Positions 28,044 through 37,555 are shown, numbered from the stretch's first letter. The stretch: DNA of 64,000 nucleotides from Mycobacterium sp. URHD0025 (GCF_000426065.1 NZ_AUEQ01000007.1:124001-188000), one strand, 5' to 3'. A program made the numbers and translations. The notes: generated by a model from the sequence alone, not told the origin.

Positions 28044-28919
28044 CTAGTCCAGGGCCACAGACTTCAGCTGGACATCGAGTGCCGGCTTGCCGTCCGGTCC
28101 GCCTCCGGCGACACCGGCAGCGGCGATCTTGTCGAGTGTGGCCAGGCCGGTGTCGTCGATCTTGCCGAACACGGTGTAGCCCGGGGGCAGCTGCGAATCC
28201 TGGTACACCAGGAAGAACTGGCTGCCGTTGGTGTTGGGCCCGGCGTTGGCCATCGCCAGCGTCCCGCGGGGGTAGAGCACCGGCTGCTGCAGCGCCGGGT
28301 TGTCCGGCTGGTACTGGTTGGTCGGGTACTCGTTGGCGAACTGGTAGCCGGGGCCACCGGTGCCCTGGCCGGTCGGGTCACCGCACTGCAGCACCGACAG
28401 GCCGCCCGTGGTCAGGCGGTGGCACGGGGTGTCGTTGAAGTAGTTCTGCCCGGCCAGGCTGGCGAAGCTGTTGACCGTGCACGGTGCCTTGGCGTTGTCG
28501 AGCTGCAGCCCGATGTTGCCCTGGGTGGTGACCATGCTGACGCTGACCGTGGCCGGATCGGTCGGGACCTTGCCGGTATGCGGCGGTGTGGTCGGCTTGC
28601 TGGCCGCGCCCGCGGCCGGGTACTGGCAGTTGGCACCGAGGTCGGCGGGTGCGACGAAGGCGGGCAGCTGACCGTTGGCGGCCGGCTGGGCCGGCGCTCC
28701 GGAGCTTGCGGTGGTGGTCTCGGCCGAGGCGGTGGTGCTGCCCGAGTCCTTGCTGGTGAACACGAATGTGGCCACGACGGCCCCGATGACGACGAGGGCC
28801 GCGACTGTGGAGCCCGCGATGGTCAGGATGCGTCGTTTGCGTTCCTGGGCGGCGCGGCGCTCCAGTTGTTCCTCCAGCTTGCGCTTGGCGGTCTCACGCC
28901 GTTCTTCGTTGGTCGGCAC
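28044..28919 (-). CDS. ppiB: Membrane-anchored cyclophilin-type peptidyl-prolyl isomerase
   Basis: The 291-residue protein begins MPTNEERRETAKRKLEEQLE, a charged cytoplasmic helix, followed by one transmembrane helix (ILTIAGSTVAALVVIGAVVA), a Ser/Thr/Ala linker and a cyclophilin domain (YFNDTPCHRLTTGG, GGPGYQFANEYPTNQYQ, NTNGSQFFLVYQDSQLPPGY). GTG 28919 follows AAGGAGGA; the longer frame to 29012 lacks such a site. It corresponds in position to ppiB (Rv2582) next to relA. The isomerase domain should lie outside the membrane. Confidence 0.88.
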   Translation of the reverse strand: MPTNEERRETAKRKLEEQLERRAAQERKRRILTIAGSTVAALVVIGAVVATFVFTSKDSGSTTASAETTTASSGAPAQPAANGQLPAFVAPADLGANCQYPAAGAASKPTTPPHTGKVPTDPATVSVSMVTTQGNIGLQLDNAKAPCTVNSFASLAGQNYFNDTPCHRLTTGGLSVLQCGDPTGQGTGGPGYQFANEYPTNQYQPDNPALQQPVLYPRGTLAMANAGPNTNGSQFFLVYQDSQLPPGYTVFGKIDDTGLATLDKIAAAGVAGGGPDGKPALDVQLKSVALD

Positions 28920-29014
28920 CGCAGCAGTCCTCCTTGTGGGCGGTCGGAATCGGTAACGAGTCTGCCAGGTCGCGGTGCGGTACCGGGCGACGGCCACGTG
29001 GAAAACTGGCAATT

Positions 29015-29695
29015 GTGTTCATCACCGGATTTCCGGCAGGGCTGCTGGCATGCAATTGCTATGTCCTGGCTGAGCGGCCAGGCGCCGACGCGATCGTCGT
29101 CGACCCGGGTCAGCGGGCCATGGACCGGCTGCGCCGGATCCTCGACGAGAACCGCTTGACGCCGGCAGCCGTCCTGCTGACCCACGGGCACCTCGATCAC
29201 ATCTGGTCGGCGCAGAAGGTGGCCGACACCTATGGCTGCCCCGCCTACATCCATCCCGGGGACCGCTTCATGCTGACCGATCCGATCAAGGGGTTCGGTC
29301 CGCGCCTCGCCCAACTGGCGTTCGGTGTGCTGTTCTCCGAGCCCAAACAGCTTGTCGAGCTGGACCGCGACGGCCAGGTACTCGGTTTCGGCGGAGTCTC
29401 GGTCACCGTCGACCACACGCCGGGCCACACGAGGGGATCGGTGGTGTTCCGGGTCTCCGGCGGGCCGGAGAAAGCATCGGCCGCCCAGACCGTGTTCACG
29501 GGCGATACGCTGTTCCGGTCCTCGGTGGGCCGCACCGACCTGCCCGGCGGCAGCGGACGTGACCTACTCGAGTCGATCGTGACAAAGCTGTTGGTACTCG
29601 ACGACGACACCGTGGTATTACCAGGACACGGCGCGCGCACGACCATCGGGCACGAACGCCGCACCAACCCGTTTCTCGAAGGTTTGACTCTGTGA
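29015..29695 (+). CDS. MBL-fold metallohydrolase (glyoxalase II-like, Rv2581c type)
   Basis: The 226-residue protein has the metallo-beta-lactamase core THGHLDHIW, a later zinc histidine in [12 protein letters not shown], the bridging aspartate in FTGDTLF and the final histidine in VVLPGHG. Such enzymes hydrolyse thioesters (glyoxalase II) or act on related substrates. GTG 29015 gives [20 protein letters not shown], the N-terminus I associate with mycobacterial homologues. It overlaps hisS by GTGA and is thus co-translated with it. Confidence 0.85.
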   Translation: MFITGFPAGLLACNCYVLAERPGADAIVVDPGQRAMDRLRRILDENRLTPAAVLLTHGHLDHIWSAQKVADTYGCPAYIHPGDRFMLTDPIKGFGPRLAQLAFGVLFSEPKQLVELDRDGQVLGFGGVSVTVDHTPGHTRGSVVFRVSGGPEKASAAQTVFTGDTLFRSSVGRTDLPGGSGRDLLESIVTKLLVLDDDTVVLPGHGARTTIGHERRTNPFLEGLTL

Positions 29696-30954
29696 CATCT
29701 GCATTCCAGGCGCCCAAGGGCGTGCCCGATTACCTACCACCGGAGTCGGCACAGTTCGTTGCGGTCCGGGACGGCCTGCTGACCGCGGCGCGCCGGGCCG
29801 GCTACGGCGACATCGAGTTGCCGATCTTCGAGGACACCGCGCTGTTCGCCCGCGGTGTCGGCGAGTCGACCGATGTGGTCTCCAAGGAGATGTACACGTT
29901 CGCCGACCGCGGCGACCGGTCGGTGACGTTGCGCCCCGAGGGCACCGCCGGGGTGATCCGTGCGGTGATCCAGCACCGGCTGGACCGGGGCGCGCTGCCG
30001 GTCAAGCTCTGCTACTCCGGGCCCTTCTTCCGCTACGAGCGTCCGCAGGCCGGCCGCTACCGCCAGCTGCAGCAGGTTGGGGTGGAGGCCATCGGTGTCG
30101 ACGATCCGGCGCTGGACGCCGAGGTGATCGCGATCGCCGACGCGGGTTTCCGTTCGCTGGGCCTGGACGGTTTCCGCCTCGAGCTCACCTCGCTGGGCGA
30201 TGACACCTGCCGGCCCGCGTATCGCGAGCTGTTGCAGGAGTTCCTGTTCAAGCTCGACCTCGACGAAGAGACCCGGCGCCGCGCCGAGATCAACCCGTTG
30301 CGGGTGCTCGACGACAAGCGACCCCACGTGCGGGAGATGACCGCCGACGCGCCGTTGATGCTGGACCACCTCTCGGACAGCGCCAAGGCCCACTTCGAGG
30401 TGGTACAGGCGCACCTCGATGCCCTCGGCGTGCCGTATGTGATCAACCCGCGGATGGTGCGCGGGCTGGACTACTACACCAAGACCACGTTCGAGTTCGT
30501 ACACGACGGGCTCGGCGCCCAGTCCGGCATCGGCGGCGGTGGCCGCTACGACGGTCTGATGAGTCAGCTCGGCGGGCAGGACGTCTCGGGCATCGGCTTC
30601 GGGCTCGGCGTCGACCGCACGCTGCTCGCCCTGCAGGCCGAGGGCAAATCGGTGACCGGCGTCGGCGGTGTCGAGGTGTTCGGCGTGCCCCTGGGTGAGG
30701 CCGCCAAGTTGGAACTGGCGAAGCTGGCCGCGCGGCTGCGGGCCGGCGGCGTGCGGGTCGATCTGGCCTACGGCGACCGCGGGCTCAAGGGGGCGATGAA
30801 GGCGGCCGACCGCTCGGGCGCCAAGTACGCGCTCGTGGCCGGCGACCGCGACATCGAGGCCGGCACCGTAGGGCTCAAGGATCTCTCGACGGGCGAGCAG
30901 GTGGATGTATCCACCGATTCCGTTGTCGCCGAGATCCTTTCCCGCCTCGCCTGA
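29692..30954 (+). CDS. hisS: Histidyl-tRNA synthetase
   Basis: The 420-residue class II synthetase charges tRNA-His. It shows motif 1 ([13 protein letters not shown] region), motif 2 ([12 protein letters not shown]), the two histidine-specific motifs ([13 protein letters not shown] and GGGRYDGL), motif 3 ([10 protein letters not shown]) and a C-terminal anticodon-binding domain. GTG 29692 overlaps the metallohydrolase stop. Length is normal. It converges on the urt operon with 14 bases between stop codons and no obvious terminator. Confidence 0.95.
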   Translation: MTSAFQAPKGVPDYLPPESAQFVAVRDGLLTAARRAGYGDIELPIFEDTALFARGVGESTDVVSKEMYTFADRGDRSVTLRPEGTAGVIRAVIQHRLDRGALPVKLCYSGPFFRYERPQAGRYRQLQQVGVEAIGVDDPALDAEVIAIADAGFRSLGLDGFRLELTSLGDDTCRPAYRELLQEFLFKLDLDEETRRRAEINPLRVLDDKRPHVREMTADAPLMLDHLSDSAKAHFEVVQAHLDALGVPYVINPRMVRGLDYYTKTTFEFVHDGLGAQSGIGGGGRYDGLMSQLGGQDVSGIGFGLGVDRTLLALQAEGKSVTGVGGVEVFGVPLGEAAKLELAKLAARLRAGGVRVDLAYGDRGLKGAMKAADRSGAKYALVAGDRDIEAGTVGLKDLSTGEQVDVSTDSVVAEILSRLA

Positions 30955-30968
30955 CCGCCCGAGGGTGA

Positions 30969-31661
30969 TCAGATAGCCATCGCGGCGCGCACGTCGGCTT
31001 CCGACGTCGTGCCACCGGTGCCGCTCGAGGTGATGCGGCCGGCCTCCAGGATGTAGTAGCGCTGAGCGGATTCCAGTGCGAACCCGATGTGCTGCTCCAC
31101 CAGCAACACGCCCAGATCGCCGCGGGAGGTCAACGAGGTGATCGCGGCTTCGATCTCCGCCACGACCGACGGCTGGATCCCCTCGGTCGGCTCGTCGAGG
31201 ATCAGGCACTTGGGCGTGGTGATCAACGCGCGGGCGATCGCGAGCTGCTGACGCTGTCCGCCTGACAGCAGCCCGGCGCGCCGGCCGAGCAGCTCCTTCA
31301 ACGCGGGAAACAGGTCCAGCTGCTCGTCGATCAGCGCCTTCCCGTTGCGACGGCCATCGGCGACCACCTGCAGATTTTCCGCGGTGGTCAACTGGCCGAA
31401 CGACTGCTGTCCCTGGGGCACGTACGCCAGGCCGCGGGCCACGCGCGCGCTCGGGCGCAGCTTCGTGATGTCGTCACCATCGAAAAGCACCTTGCCCGCA
31501 GTGCATTTGAGGAGTCCGACGGCGGCCCGCAGCAGGGTCGTCTTGCCCGCGCCGTTGTGACCCATCACCGCCGCGACCCCGTCGGAGGGCACCGCGATGC
31601 TGGCGCCGTGGATCACTTCGGAGCGGCCGTAACCGGTTCGGACATCGAGCAGTTCGAGCAT
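30969..31661 (-). CDS. urtE: Urea ABC transporter ATP-binding protein UrtE
   Basis: The 230-residue ATPase is the LivF-like subunit: Walker A GHNGAGKTTLL, Q-loop YVPQGQQSFGQLT, signature LSGGQRQQLA, Walker B CLILDEPTEGIQPS and H-loop EQHIGF. The DEPTEGIQPS wording is typical of UrtE. ATG 31661 overlaps the urtD stop (ATGA); the longer in-frame extension to 32087 lies inside urtD. It is the last gene of urtABCDE. Confidence 0.93.
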   Translation of the reverse strand: MLELLDVRTGYGRSEVIHGASIAVPSDGVAAVMGHNGAGKTTLLRAAVGLLKCTAGKVLFDGDDITKLRPSARVARGLAYVPQGQQSFGQLTTAENLQVVADGRRNGKALIDEQLDLFPALKELLGRRAGLLSGGQRQQLAIARALITTPKCLILDEPTEGIQPSVVAEIEAAITSLTSRGDLGVLLVEQHIGFALESAQRYYILEAGRITSSGTGGTTSEADVRAAMAI

Positions 31662-32467
31662 CAGGAGATTCCTTCCACGCCGGCCGCGGCCGTGCCGAGA
31701 TAGACCTCTTGGACCTTCGGGTTGGCCTGCACCTCGGCCACCGAACCCTCGGCGATCACCTGGCCCCGGGCCAGCACCGTCACCGAGGTCGCGAACGCCC
31801 GCATGAAGTCCATGTCGTGCTCGACCACGACCACGGTGCGCTTTCCGCCGATGCGGCGCAACAGGTTTCCGGTTTCCTCCCGCTCTTCGTGGCTCATCCC
31901 GGCCACCGGTTCGTCGAGCAGCAGCACATCGGCGTTCTGCACCAACAGCATGCCGATCTCCAGCCACTGCTTCTGTCCGTGAGCCAGTACGCCGGCAGGC
32001 TTGTCCGCCAAGGCGGTCAGTCCGGTGGTGTCCAGTGCCTCCTCGATGGCGGGCAGGATGCCGCTCCGCCGGCGCAGCAGGGTCCACGGCGAACGACCGG
32101 CACCCGCGGCGATGTCGAGGTTCTGCAACACCGTCAGTTGTTCGAACACACTCGCGGTCTGGAATGTGCGCCCCACGCCCGCCCGGGCGATCTTGTGCAC
32201 CTTCTTGCCGAGCAGTTCCACTCCCGACTTGTTCACCGAACCGGTGGCACCCACCAGCCCGGTGATGGCGTCGATGACGGTCGTCTTGCCCGCGCCGTTG
32301 GGTCCGATCAGGAAGCGTAGATCCCCCTGGAACAGGGTCAGGTCGACGTCGGTCACCGCTTTGAAACCATCGAAATCAACTGTGAGACCACGTACTTCGA
32401 GGTACTGAGCGCCCATGCCGGCATTGCCGCCCGCCACGGGCTCCGGAGTCTGATCTGGCTCGGTCAC
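31661..32467 (-). CDS. urtD: Urea ABC transporter ATP-binding protein UrtD
   Basis: The 268-residue LivG-like ATPase has Walker A GPNGAGKTT, the LAHGQKQWLEIGM signature that separates UrtD from amino-acid transport homologues, Walker B VLLLDEPVAGMSHEE and the H-loop VVEHDMDFM. GTG 32467 overlaps the urtC stop (GTGA). An extra N-terminal stretch of about 20 residues precedes the family core. Confidence 0.93.
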   Translation of the reverse strand: MTEPDQTPEPVAGGNAGMGAQYLEVRGLTVDFDGFKAVTDVDLTLFQGDLRFLIGPNGAGKTTVIDAITGLVGATGSVNKSGVELLGKKVHKIARAGVGRTFQTASVFEQLTVLQNLDIAAGAGRSPWTLLRRRSGILPAIEEALDTTGLTALADKPAGVLAHGQKQWLEIGMLLVQNADVLLLDEPVAGMSHEEREETGNLLRRIGGKRTVVVVEHDMDFMRAFATSVTVLARGQVIAEGSVAEVQANPKVQEVYLGTAAAGVEGIS

Positions 32468-33582
32468 GTGGTGGCACCCACTTTCTCGGGGTCGGTGTCC
32501 GTCGCGGTCTGCGGGTCCTCGGGCGGCGCCGATTTCGGCTTACCGCGGCGCCTCCGGCTCAACAGCACACCGAGACCTGCCAGGCCGGCTGGGAAGAACC
32601 CGACGACGACGATGAACAGCAGGCCTTGGCCGTAGATCCACCCCGACGGAAACCGTTCGGAGAACAGGGTTTGCGCCCAGGCCACGCCGATGGCGCCCAG
32701 GACTGGGCCGAGCAAGGTGGTCCGTCCGCCGATCGCGACACCGATGAGGAACGCGATGGACGGCACGATGCCGACCTGTGACGGCGCGATGAAACCGACG
32801 ATCGGCACGAACAGGGCACCGGCGATGCTGGCGAACAACGCGGCCAAGGTGTAGGCGACCACCTTGATGTTGGCCGGGTCGTACCCGAGGAACCGGACGC
32901 GTTCTTCGCCGTCGCGCACGGCGACCAGTAATTCGCCGTAACGGCTGTACATCAACTGGCGCACCAAGGCGACCACGATCAGCAGCGTGGCCGCCGCGAT
33001 GAAGTACACCATTCGCTTGTTGGCCGGGTCATTGAGGTTGAACCCGAAGAAGGTACGGAAATTGGTCAACCCGTTGCTGCCGCCGAGGCTGGTCTGGCCG
33101 ACGAGCAGGATCGCCAGCGCCGCAGCCAGCGCCTGCGACAGGATCGCGAAATAGGCGCCCTTGACGCGTCTTTTGAACACGCCCAACCCGAGCAGGGCCG
33201 CGATACCCGCCGGGATCACCAGGATCGCGAACAGCGTGAAGGCCGGGGAGGCGAACGGTGCCCAGTAGCCGGGTAGTTGGCGCACGCCGGCGATCTGCAT
33301 GAAGTCCGGCACGTCATGGCCACGGATCTGGGCATCCGCGATCTTGAGGTGCATACCCATCAGGTAGCCCCCGAGGCCGAAGAACACGCCCTGCCCGAGC
33401 ACCAGCATTCCGCCACGGCCCCAAGCCAATCCGATACCCACCGCCACGATGGCGAAGCACAGGAACTTGCCGAGCAAGCTGAGCCGGAAGTCGGACAGGG
33501 CCACCGGTGCGACCCCGAACAGCAGCACCGCGGCGACCGCGAAACCCGCCCAGGTTTGCCAACGTCCCAAGAATCTCGTCAC
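32464..33582 (-). CDS. urtC: Urea ABC transporter permease UrtC
   Basis: The 372-residue LivM-like permease has about nine hydrophobic helices. Family features include AWGRGGMLVLGQGVFFGLGG, SQALAAALAILL, YDPANIKVVAYTLAALFASI and GGRTTLLGPVLGA. The tail (RRRRGKPKSAPPEDPQTATD) is cytoplasmic and unusually long and charged. The GTG start overlaps the urtB stop. Confidence 0.93.
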   Translation of the reverse strand: MTRFLGRWQTWAGFAVAAVLLFGVAPVALSDFRLSLLGKFLCFAIVAVGIGLAWGRGGMLVLGQGVFFGLGGYLMGMHLKIADAQIRGHDVPDFMQIAGVRQLPGYWAPFASPAFTLFAILVIPAGIAALLGLGVFKRRVKGAYFAILSQALAAALAILLVGQTSLGGSNGLTNFRTFFGFNLNDPANKRMVYFIAAATLLIVVALVRQLMYSRYGELLVAVRDGEERVRFLGYDPANIKVVAYTLAALFASIAGALFVPIVGFIAPSQVGIVPSIAFLIGVAIGGRTTLLGPVLGAIGVAWAQTLFSERFPSGWIYGQGLLFIVVVGFFPAGLAGLGVLLSRRRRGKPKSAPPEDPQTATDTDPEKVGATT

Positions 33583-34463
33583 ACCAGACTCCTCGTTCGA
33601 ACGGTGAACAGCCCCTGCGGGCGCACCTGCAGGAAGATCACGATGATGACGAACACGATCACCTTGGCCAGCGACGCTGTGGTGCTGTACTCGATGAACG
33701 AGTTCAGGAAGCCCAGGGTCAACGCCGCGATCACGGTGCCCTTGATCTGGCCGAGACCGCCGACCACGACCACCAGGAACGCATCGATCAGGAAGCTCTG
33801 GCCGATGGTCGGACTGGTAGAGCCGATCAGCGTCAGCGCCACACCGGCGACCGACGCCAGACCCGATCCGATGAAGAACGTGGTGATGTCGGTCTTGCGT
33901 GACGAGATGCCGCTGGTCTCAGCCAGATCCCGGTTGGCCACGACCGCCCGGATCCGGCGCCCCATCGGGCTGGTCTTGAGAACGGCGGCAAGGACGGCGA
34001 CACACACGACGGCAAGAACCAGGATGAAGATCCGGGTTTTGGGAACCACGGCGCCGAAGATCTCGATGCCACCCGAGAGCCATTGCGGAGCAACGACGTT
34101 GACCGCGGGCGCGCCGAATATGTCGCGGGCCACCTGTTGCAGGATCAGGCCGACGCCGAAGGTGACCAGCAGCGTGTCCAGCGGACGGCCGTACATCCGC
34201 TGGATGAGCGTCACCTCCAGCAGTGCGCCCATCGCGCCGCCGACCAGGAAGCCGACCACGAGCGAGATCAGCAGTGATGCGCCGGCATTGGTGATGAGCT
34301 GCTGGACCACGTAGGCGGTGTAGCAACCGGCCATGATGAACTCGCCGTGCGCCATGTTGATGACGCCCATCTGGCCGAAGGTCAGTGAGAGGCCAAGTGC
34401 GGCCAGCAACAGGATCGAGCCGAGGCTCAATCCCGTTGCCAGCTGGCCGATGAGGATATCCAT
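33579..34463 (-). CDS. urtB: Urea ABC transporter permease UrtB
   Basis: The 294-residue LivH-like permease shows GLSLTFGQMGVINMAHGEF, the signature of this permease group, then RPLDTLLVTFGVGLILQQ, and VVGGLGQIKGTVIAALTLGF near the end. It pairs with UrtC to form the membrane channel. ATG 34463 starts six bases after the urtA stop. It lacks the long periplasmic N-terminal domain present in some UrtB proteins. Confidence 0.93.
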   Translation of the reverse strand: MDILIGQLATGLSLGSILLLAALGLSLTFGQMGVINMAHGEFIMAGCYTAYVVQQLITNAGASLLISLVVGFLVGGAMGALLEVTLIQRMYGRPLDTLLVTFGVGLILQQVARDIFGAPAVNVVAPQWLSGGIEIFGAVVPKTRIFILVLAVVCVAVLAAVLKTSPMGRRIRAVVANRDLAETSGISSRKTDITTFFIGSGLASVAGVALTLIGSTSPTIGQSFLIDAFLVVVVGGLGQIKGTVIAALTLGFLNSFIEYSTTASLAKVIVFVIIVIFLQVRPQGLFTVRTRSLV

Positions 34464-34469
34464 GCTTGT

Positions 34470-35738
34470 CTAGCCGGACAGCCCCGCAGCCCATGGATAG
34501 GACTTCAGGTACGGGTCGGGATCGATCGGGCCCTTCGACTCCCAGATCGTGTAGATCAGGCCATCGGGGCGGATCTCGCCGATGCGAGCGGTCTTGGTGA
34601 TGTGGTGGTTCTCGCCATTGATGGTCACTTTGCCCTCCGGCGCGTCGAAGCTGACGCCGCCTGCGTTGTCCTGAATGGCCGCGACGTCGAACGACCTGGC
34701 CTTCTCGACGGTGTTCTTCCACAGGTAGACGGAGACATAAGCGGCCTCCATCGGATCCGATGTCGGCTTCTTCGGATCCTTGACAAAGTCCTTGTACGCC
34801 TTGACGAAGGCGTTGTTCACCGGGGTGTCGATGGTTTGGTAGTAGTTCCACGCGGTCAACTGGCCGGTGACGTTCTGCACGCCGATACCGCCGACCTCTT
34901 CCTCGGCGATGGACACCGAGACCACCGGCATCTCCTGGGGCGTCAGGCCCACGTTCTTGTACTCACGGAAGAACGCGACATTGGAGTCGCCGTTGAGCGT
35001 GTTGAACACGGCGTCGGCATTGGCGGAGCGGACCTTGTTGACGATGGTGGAGAAGTCCGTCGAGCCCAGCGGGGTGTAGTCCTCGCCCTTGATCTCGATG
35101 CCGTTGGCCGCTGCGTAGGCCTTGATGATGCGGTTGGCGGTCTGCGGGAACACGTAGTCACTGCCCACCAGGTAGAGCGACTTGACGCCCTTTTCCTTGA
35201 GGTAGTCCAGCGCGGGCACGATCTGCTGATTGGTGGTGGCGCCGGTGTAGAAGATGTTCTTGCTCGACTCCAGGCCCTCGTACTGCACCGGGTAGTACAG
35301 CAGTGCGTTGGCGCTCTCGAAGACCGGCAGCATGGCCTTGCGGCTCGAGGAGGTCCAACCCCCGAACACCGCTGCGACACAATCGCTGCTGATCAGCTTC
35401 TCGGCCTTCTCGGCGAACACCGTTGGCTCGGAGGCCCCGTCTTCGCCTATCAGCTCGATCTGTTTGCCCAGGACGCCGCCCTTGGCGTTGATCTGATCGA
35501 CCGCGAGCTTGATCGCATCGCGCACCGTCACCTCGGAAATGGCCATCGTGCCCGACAGGGAGTTCAAGGATCCGACCTTGATCTTCGGGCCGGAGGTGTC
35601 CACGCAGGAGGTTGCGTTTGCTGTGTCGGTATCGCTCGCTCGACTGCCGCAACCGGCCAGTAGCAGGCTCGCTATCGCGATCAAACTCCCTGCGGCTAAC
35701 GTTGACCGGCGCAACGGGACACGTCCTGGAACTCGCAT
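34470..35738 (-). CDS. urtA: Urea-binding lipoprotein UrtA
   Basis: The 422-residue binding protein has a signal peptide with lipobox LLAGC, giving lipidated C30. The mature part shows GSLNSLSGTMAISEVTVRDA, FGGWTSSSRKAMLPVFE and NALLYYPVQYEGLESSKNIF, all characteristic of UrtA rather than of branched-chain amino-acid binders. It is the first and probably most abundant product of urtABCDE, which imports urea as a nitrogen source. A candidate GlnR site lies about 100 bases upstream. No urease genes lie within the window. Confidence 0.93.
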   Translation of the reverse strand: MRVPGRVPLRRSTLAAGSLIAIASLLLAGCGSRASDTDTANATSCVDTSGPKIKVGSLNSLSGTMAISEVTVRDAIKLAVDQINAKGGVLGKQIELIGEDGASEPTVFAEKAEKLISSDCVAAVFGGWTSSSRKAMLPVFESANALLYYPVQYEGLESSKNIFYTGATTNQQIVPALDYLKEKGVKSLYLVGSDYVFPQTANRIIKAYAAANGIEIKGEDYTPLGSTDFSTIVNKVRSANADAVFNTLNGDSNVAFFREYKNVGLTPQEMPVVSVSIAEEEVGGIGVQNVTGQLTAWNYYQTIDTPVNNAFVKAYKDFVKDPKKPTSDPMEAAYVSVYLWKNTVEKARSFDVAAIQDNAGGVSFDAPEGKVTINGENHHITKTARIGEIRPDGLIYTIWESKGPIDPDPYLKSYPWAAGLSG

Positions 35739-35836
35739 TGGCGACCTTTCCCTTGAATGGCAGCGCTTCTCGGCCGATCGCGGTCCGCAGCGTGCAAGAG
35801 GTTGACACCGGAGTGCAGGTGTCGAGTCGGGACGTT

Positions 35837-35852
35837 AGAACGCCGCTGTTAC
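35837..35852. promoter_or_regulatory. Candidate GlnR box upstream of urtA
   Basis: AGAAC-N6-GTTAC contains the AC-N9-AC spacing reported for mycobacterial GlnR sites. It lies 99-114 bases before the urtA start, a usual place for activation. GlnR control of urea uptake under nitrogen limitation is known in actinobacteria. One short match cannot prove binding. Confidence 0.4.
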
Positions 35853-35959
35853 TGGGAAATGTCTGTGTGTGACAAACAAATTAACCTCAAGCTAGACCGA
35901 GTTGGTTTGCCGTTGACGGGGTGTCATCAGACCCGTTAGTCGCACCTGTAACAAGGCGG

Positions 35960-35965
35960 TAGCCT
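35960..35965 (+). promoter_or_regulatory. Candidate -10 element of the secreted protein gene
   Basis: TAGCCT lies eight bases before ATG 35974, which would make the transcript nearly leaderless. No Shine-Dalgarno sequence precedes the ATG, in line with this. A matching -35 is not clear. Confidence 0.35.
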
Positions 35966-35973
35966 GCTGGGAT

Positions 35974-36417
35974 ATGACGGATATGAGGAACATGCGAAAA
36001 GCGACAACCACGGTCGGTGCAGCGCTGGTTCTGGCGGCTGCGGGTATGGCGGTCTCCAACGCAACGTCGTATGCGGAACCGGCGGCCCAAGGCCATCAGG
36101 TGAAGTACACGCTCACATCCGGCGCGCCTTACGAATTCGATCTCTATTACCTGACGACGCAGCCTGCGAGCAAAGACGCCTACAACGCAGACGCGTACAA
36201 GTACCTGCAGAAGGCGACGGTGAACGTCGGTCCCGACGCGCCCTGGGTCTTCGAGACCACGCTTGCCGACCCGCAGTGGGCGATCTTCACTGTCGCGAGC
36301 ACGACCCACGGGGGCCAGGCCCAGCCCAACGCGCACTGCGAGATCGCCGTCGACGGTCAGATCGCGGTCCAGAACGACCATCCCTACAGCCCGCGCTGCC
36401 AGCTCGGTCAGTGGTAG
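35974..36417 (+). CDS. Small secreted protein, possibly MmpS-like
   Basis: The 147-residue protein has a clear Sec signal peptide (TTTVGAALVLAAAGMAVSN, cleavage probably after SYA), then about 110 mature residues rich in aromatics (YEFDLYYLTTQPA) and two cysteines (AHCEIAVDGQIAV and SPRCQLGQW) that could form a disulfide. A C-terminal beta segment followed by a second cysteine recalls the soluble domain of MmpS proteins, but no transmembrane anchor or MmpL neighbour is present. The relation is tentative. ATG 35983 or 35992 are alternative starts. It is divergent from urtA. Confidence 0.7.
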   Translation: MTDMRNMRKATTTVGAALVLAAAGMAVSNATSYAEPAAQGHQVKYTLTSGAPYEFDLYYLTTQPASKDAYNADAYKYLQKATVNVGPDAPWVFETTLADPQWAIFTVASTTHGGQAQPNAHCEIAVDGQIAVQNDHPYSPRCQLGQW

Positions 36418-36557
36418 CGAGCGGCCAACCGCGACGTTCCCACGCACTGGGATCAGCCTTGACGGCGCACTCGAACTGTTGTTCGATAGTCATGTGCACG
36501 ACGGGCGGTTCCGCTTCCGGTCCGAAGTGCGATTGACTGGGCACGCGCCCATGGCGC

Positions 36558-36593
36558 GCACCGATGCCGTACCCGAAACCGCGGCATCGGTGC
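36558..36593. terminator. Bidirectional hairpin between convergent genes
   Basis: GCACCGATGCCG (36558-36569) and CGGCATCGGTGC (36582-36593) are a perfect 12-bp stem with a 12-base loop. It lies between the stops of the secreted protein gene and the alpha/beta hydrolase and could end both transcripts. The rest of this 183-base gap shows nothing recognisable. Confidence 0.7.
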
Positions 36594-36600
36594 ACCAGTC

Positions 36601-37419
36601 TCAGCTGCCGGCCTCGGCTTCCCGTACTGCAGCCGTGATCGCGCGCGCCAGAGCTGCCGGTGCTTCGACGTGCGCCAGGTGGCCTTGCCCCGGCAGCCGC
36701 ACGAGATTCGCCTGAGGTAGCGCCGCCGCGAACGGGGCAAAGGCGGTACCGTACGGCGCTCGGTTCTCGTTCAGGGCCCCGAGAAGCAGTGTCACCGGGA
36801 TGTCGAGGTGTCGATAGCTGCCGAAGGCCGGTCGGTGCGAATTGATCGCGCCCAGTTCGTCGGCCAATGGGGCGGCGAGCGGCCGGAGGACCCGCCAAGC
36901 CGGGCTGCGTCGTAGTTCGGAGACGTAGTCGGCCGAGAATCCGGAGACCTCCGTGTTGATCAGCGTGACCGCCTGATCGAGGTCCCCGGCGGCGATGGCG
37001 CGGCGGAGCTGGGGGACGACATCCGGGGCGAAGGGGCGGCTGACCGGCTCGTAGGCGGTCACCGACCGCACCTGGGTGGTGTCCAGCGCGGCTTCCAGGG
37101 CGATGAGCGCTCCGTAGCTCCACCCGAACAGGTGGGCATGGCCGAGCTTGTCGAGGACGTGGCGCAGATCGGCGATCTCGACGCCCACTGCATAGCCGGC
37201 GCCCACGGCGCCACTGGGAGCCCGGCCACGGCGGTTGAGGGTGATCACCGGGTTGGGTAGCTCGATGGCGGCGGTCACCGGCTGCCACGTCGCCGCGTCG
37301 GCCATGACTCCCGGGACGAGCACCAGGGGAGTTCCGGTGCCGGGGCGGACCTGATGGCTCAACGTCGCGCCGGCCCGGCCGAACACGACCGGGCCGGGTT
37401 GCGGTTGTGTGAATGTCAT
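36601..37419 (-). CDS. Alpha/beta hydrolase
   Basis: The 272-residue protein has the hydrolase fold elements: VLVPGVMADAATW (oxyanion region), LNRRGRAPSG, nucleophile elbow LFGWSYGAL (Ser about 101) and the catalytic histidine in GQGHLAHVE. The acid is likely in the strand near LLLGALNEN, which normally carries aspartate; its exact position is unclear. ATG 37419 is chosen because similarity begins there; the extension to 37848 crosses the divergent promoter. The substrate is unknown. Its upstream region is shared with the LexA-boxed radical SAM gene. Confidence 0.8.
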   Translation of the reverse strand: MTFTQPQPGPVVFGRAGATLSHQVRPGTGTPLVLVPGVMADAATWQPVTAAIELPNPVITLNRRGRAPSGAVGAGYAVGVEIADLRHVLDKLGHAHLFGWSYGALIALEAALDTTQVRSVTAYEPVSRPFAPDVVPQLRRAIAAGDLDQAVTLINTEVSGFSADYVSELRRSPAWRVLRPLAAPLADELGAINSHRPAFGSYRHLDIPVTLLLGALNENRAPYGTAFAPFAAALPQANLVRLPGQGHLAHVEAPAALARAITAAVREAEAGS

Positions 37420-37555
37420 TGTGGTACAAGTCCAATCGCGAGTTGCCGGGATGTGCACGGTGGCCGGTCGCTCGCCGGCCCACTGCTGGCAACCCGGCTG
37501 GGGCGGGGGTTGTTCCGCTCTGGTTCCCGAGTTCGACACGGGTGGAATTACCTTG

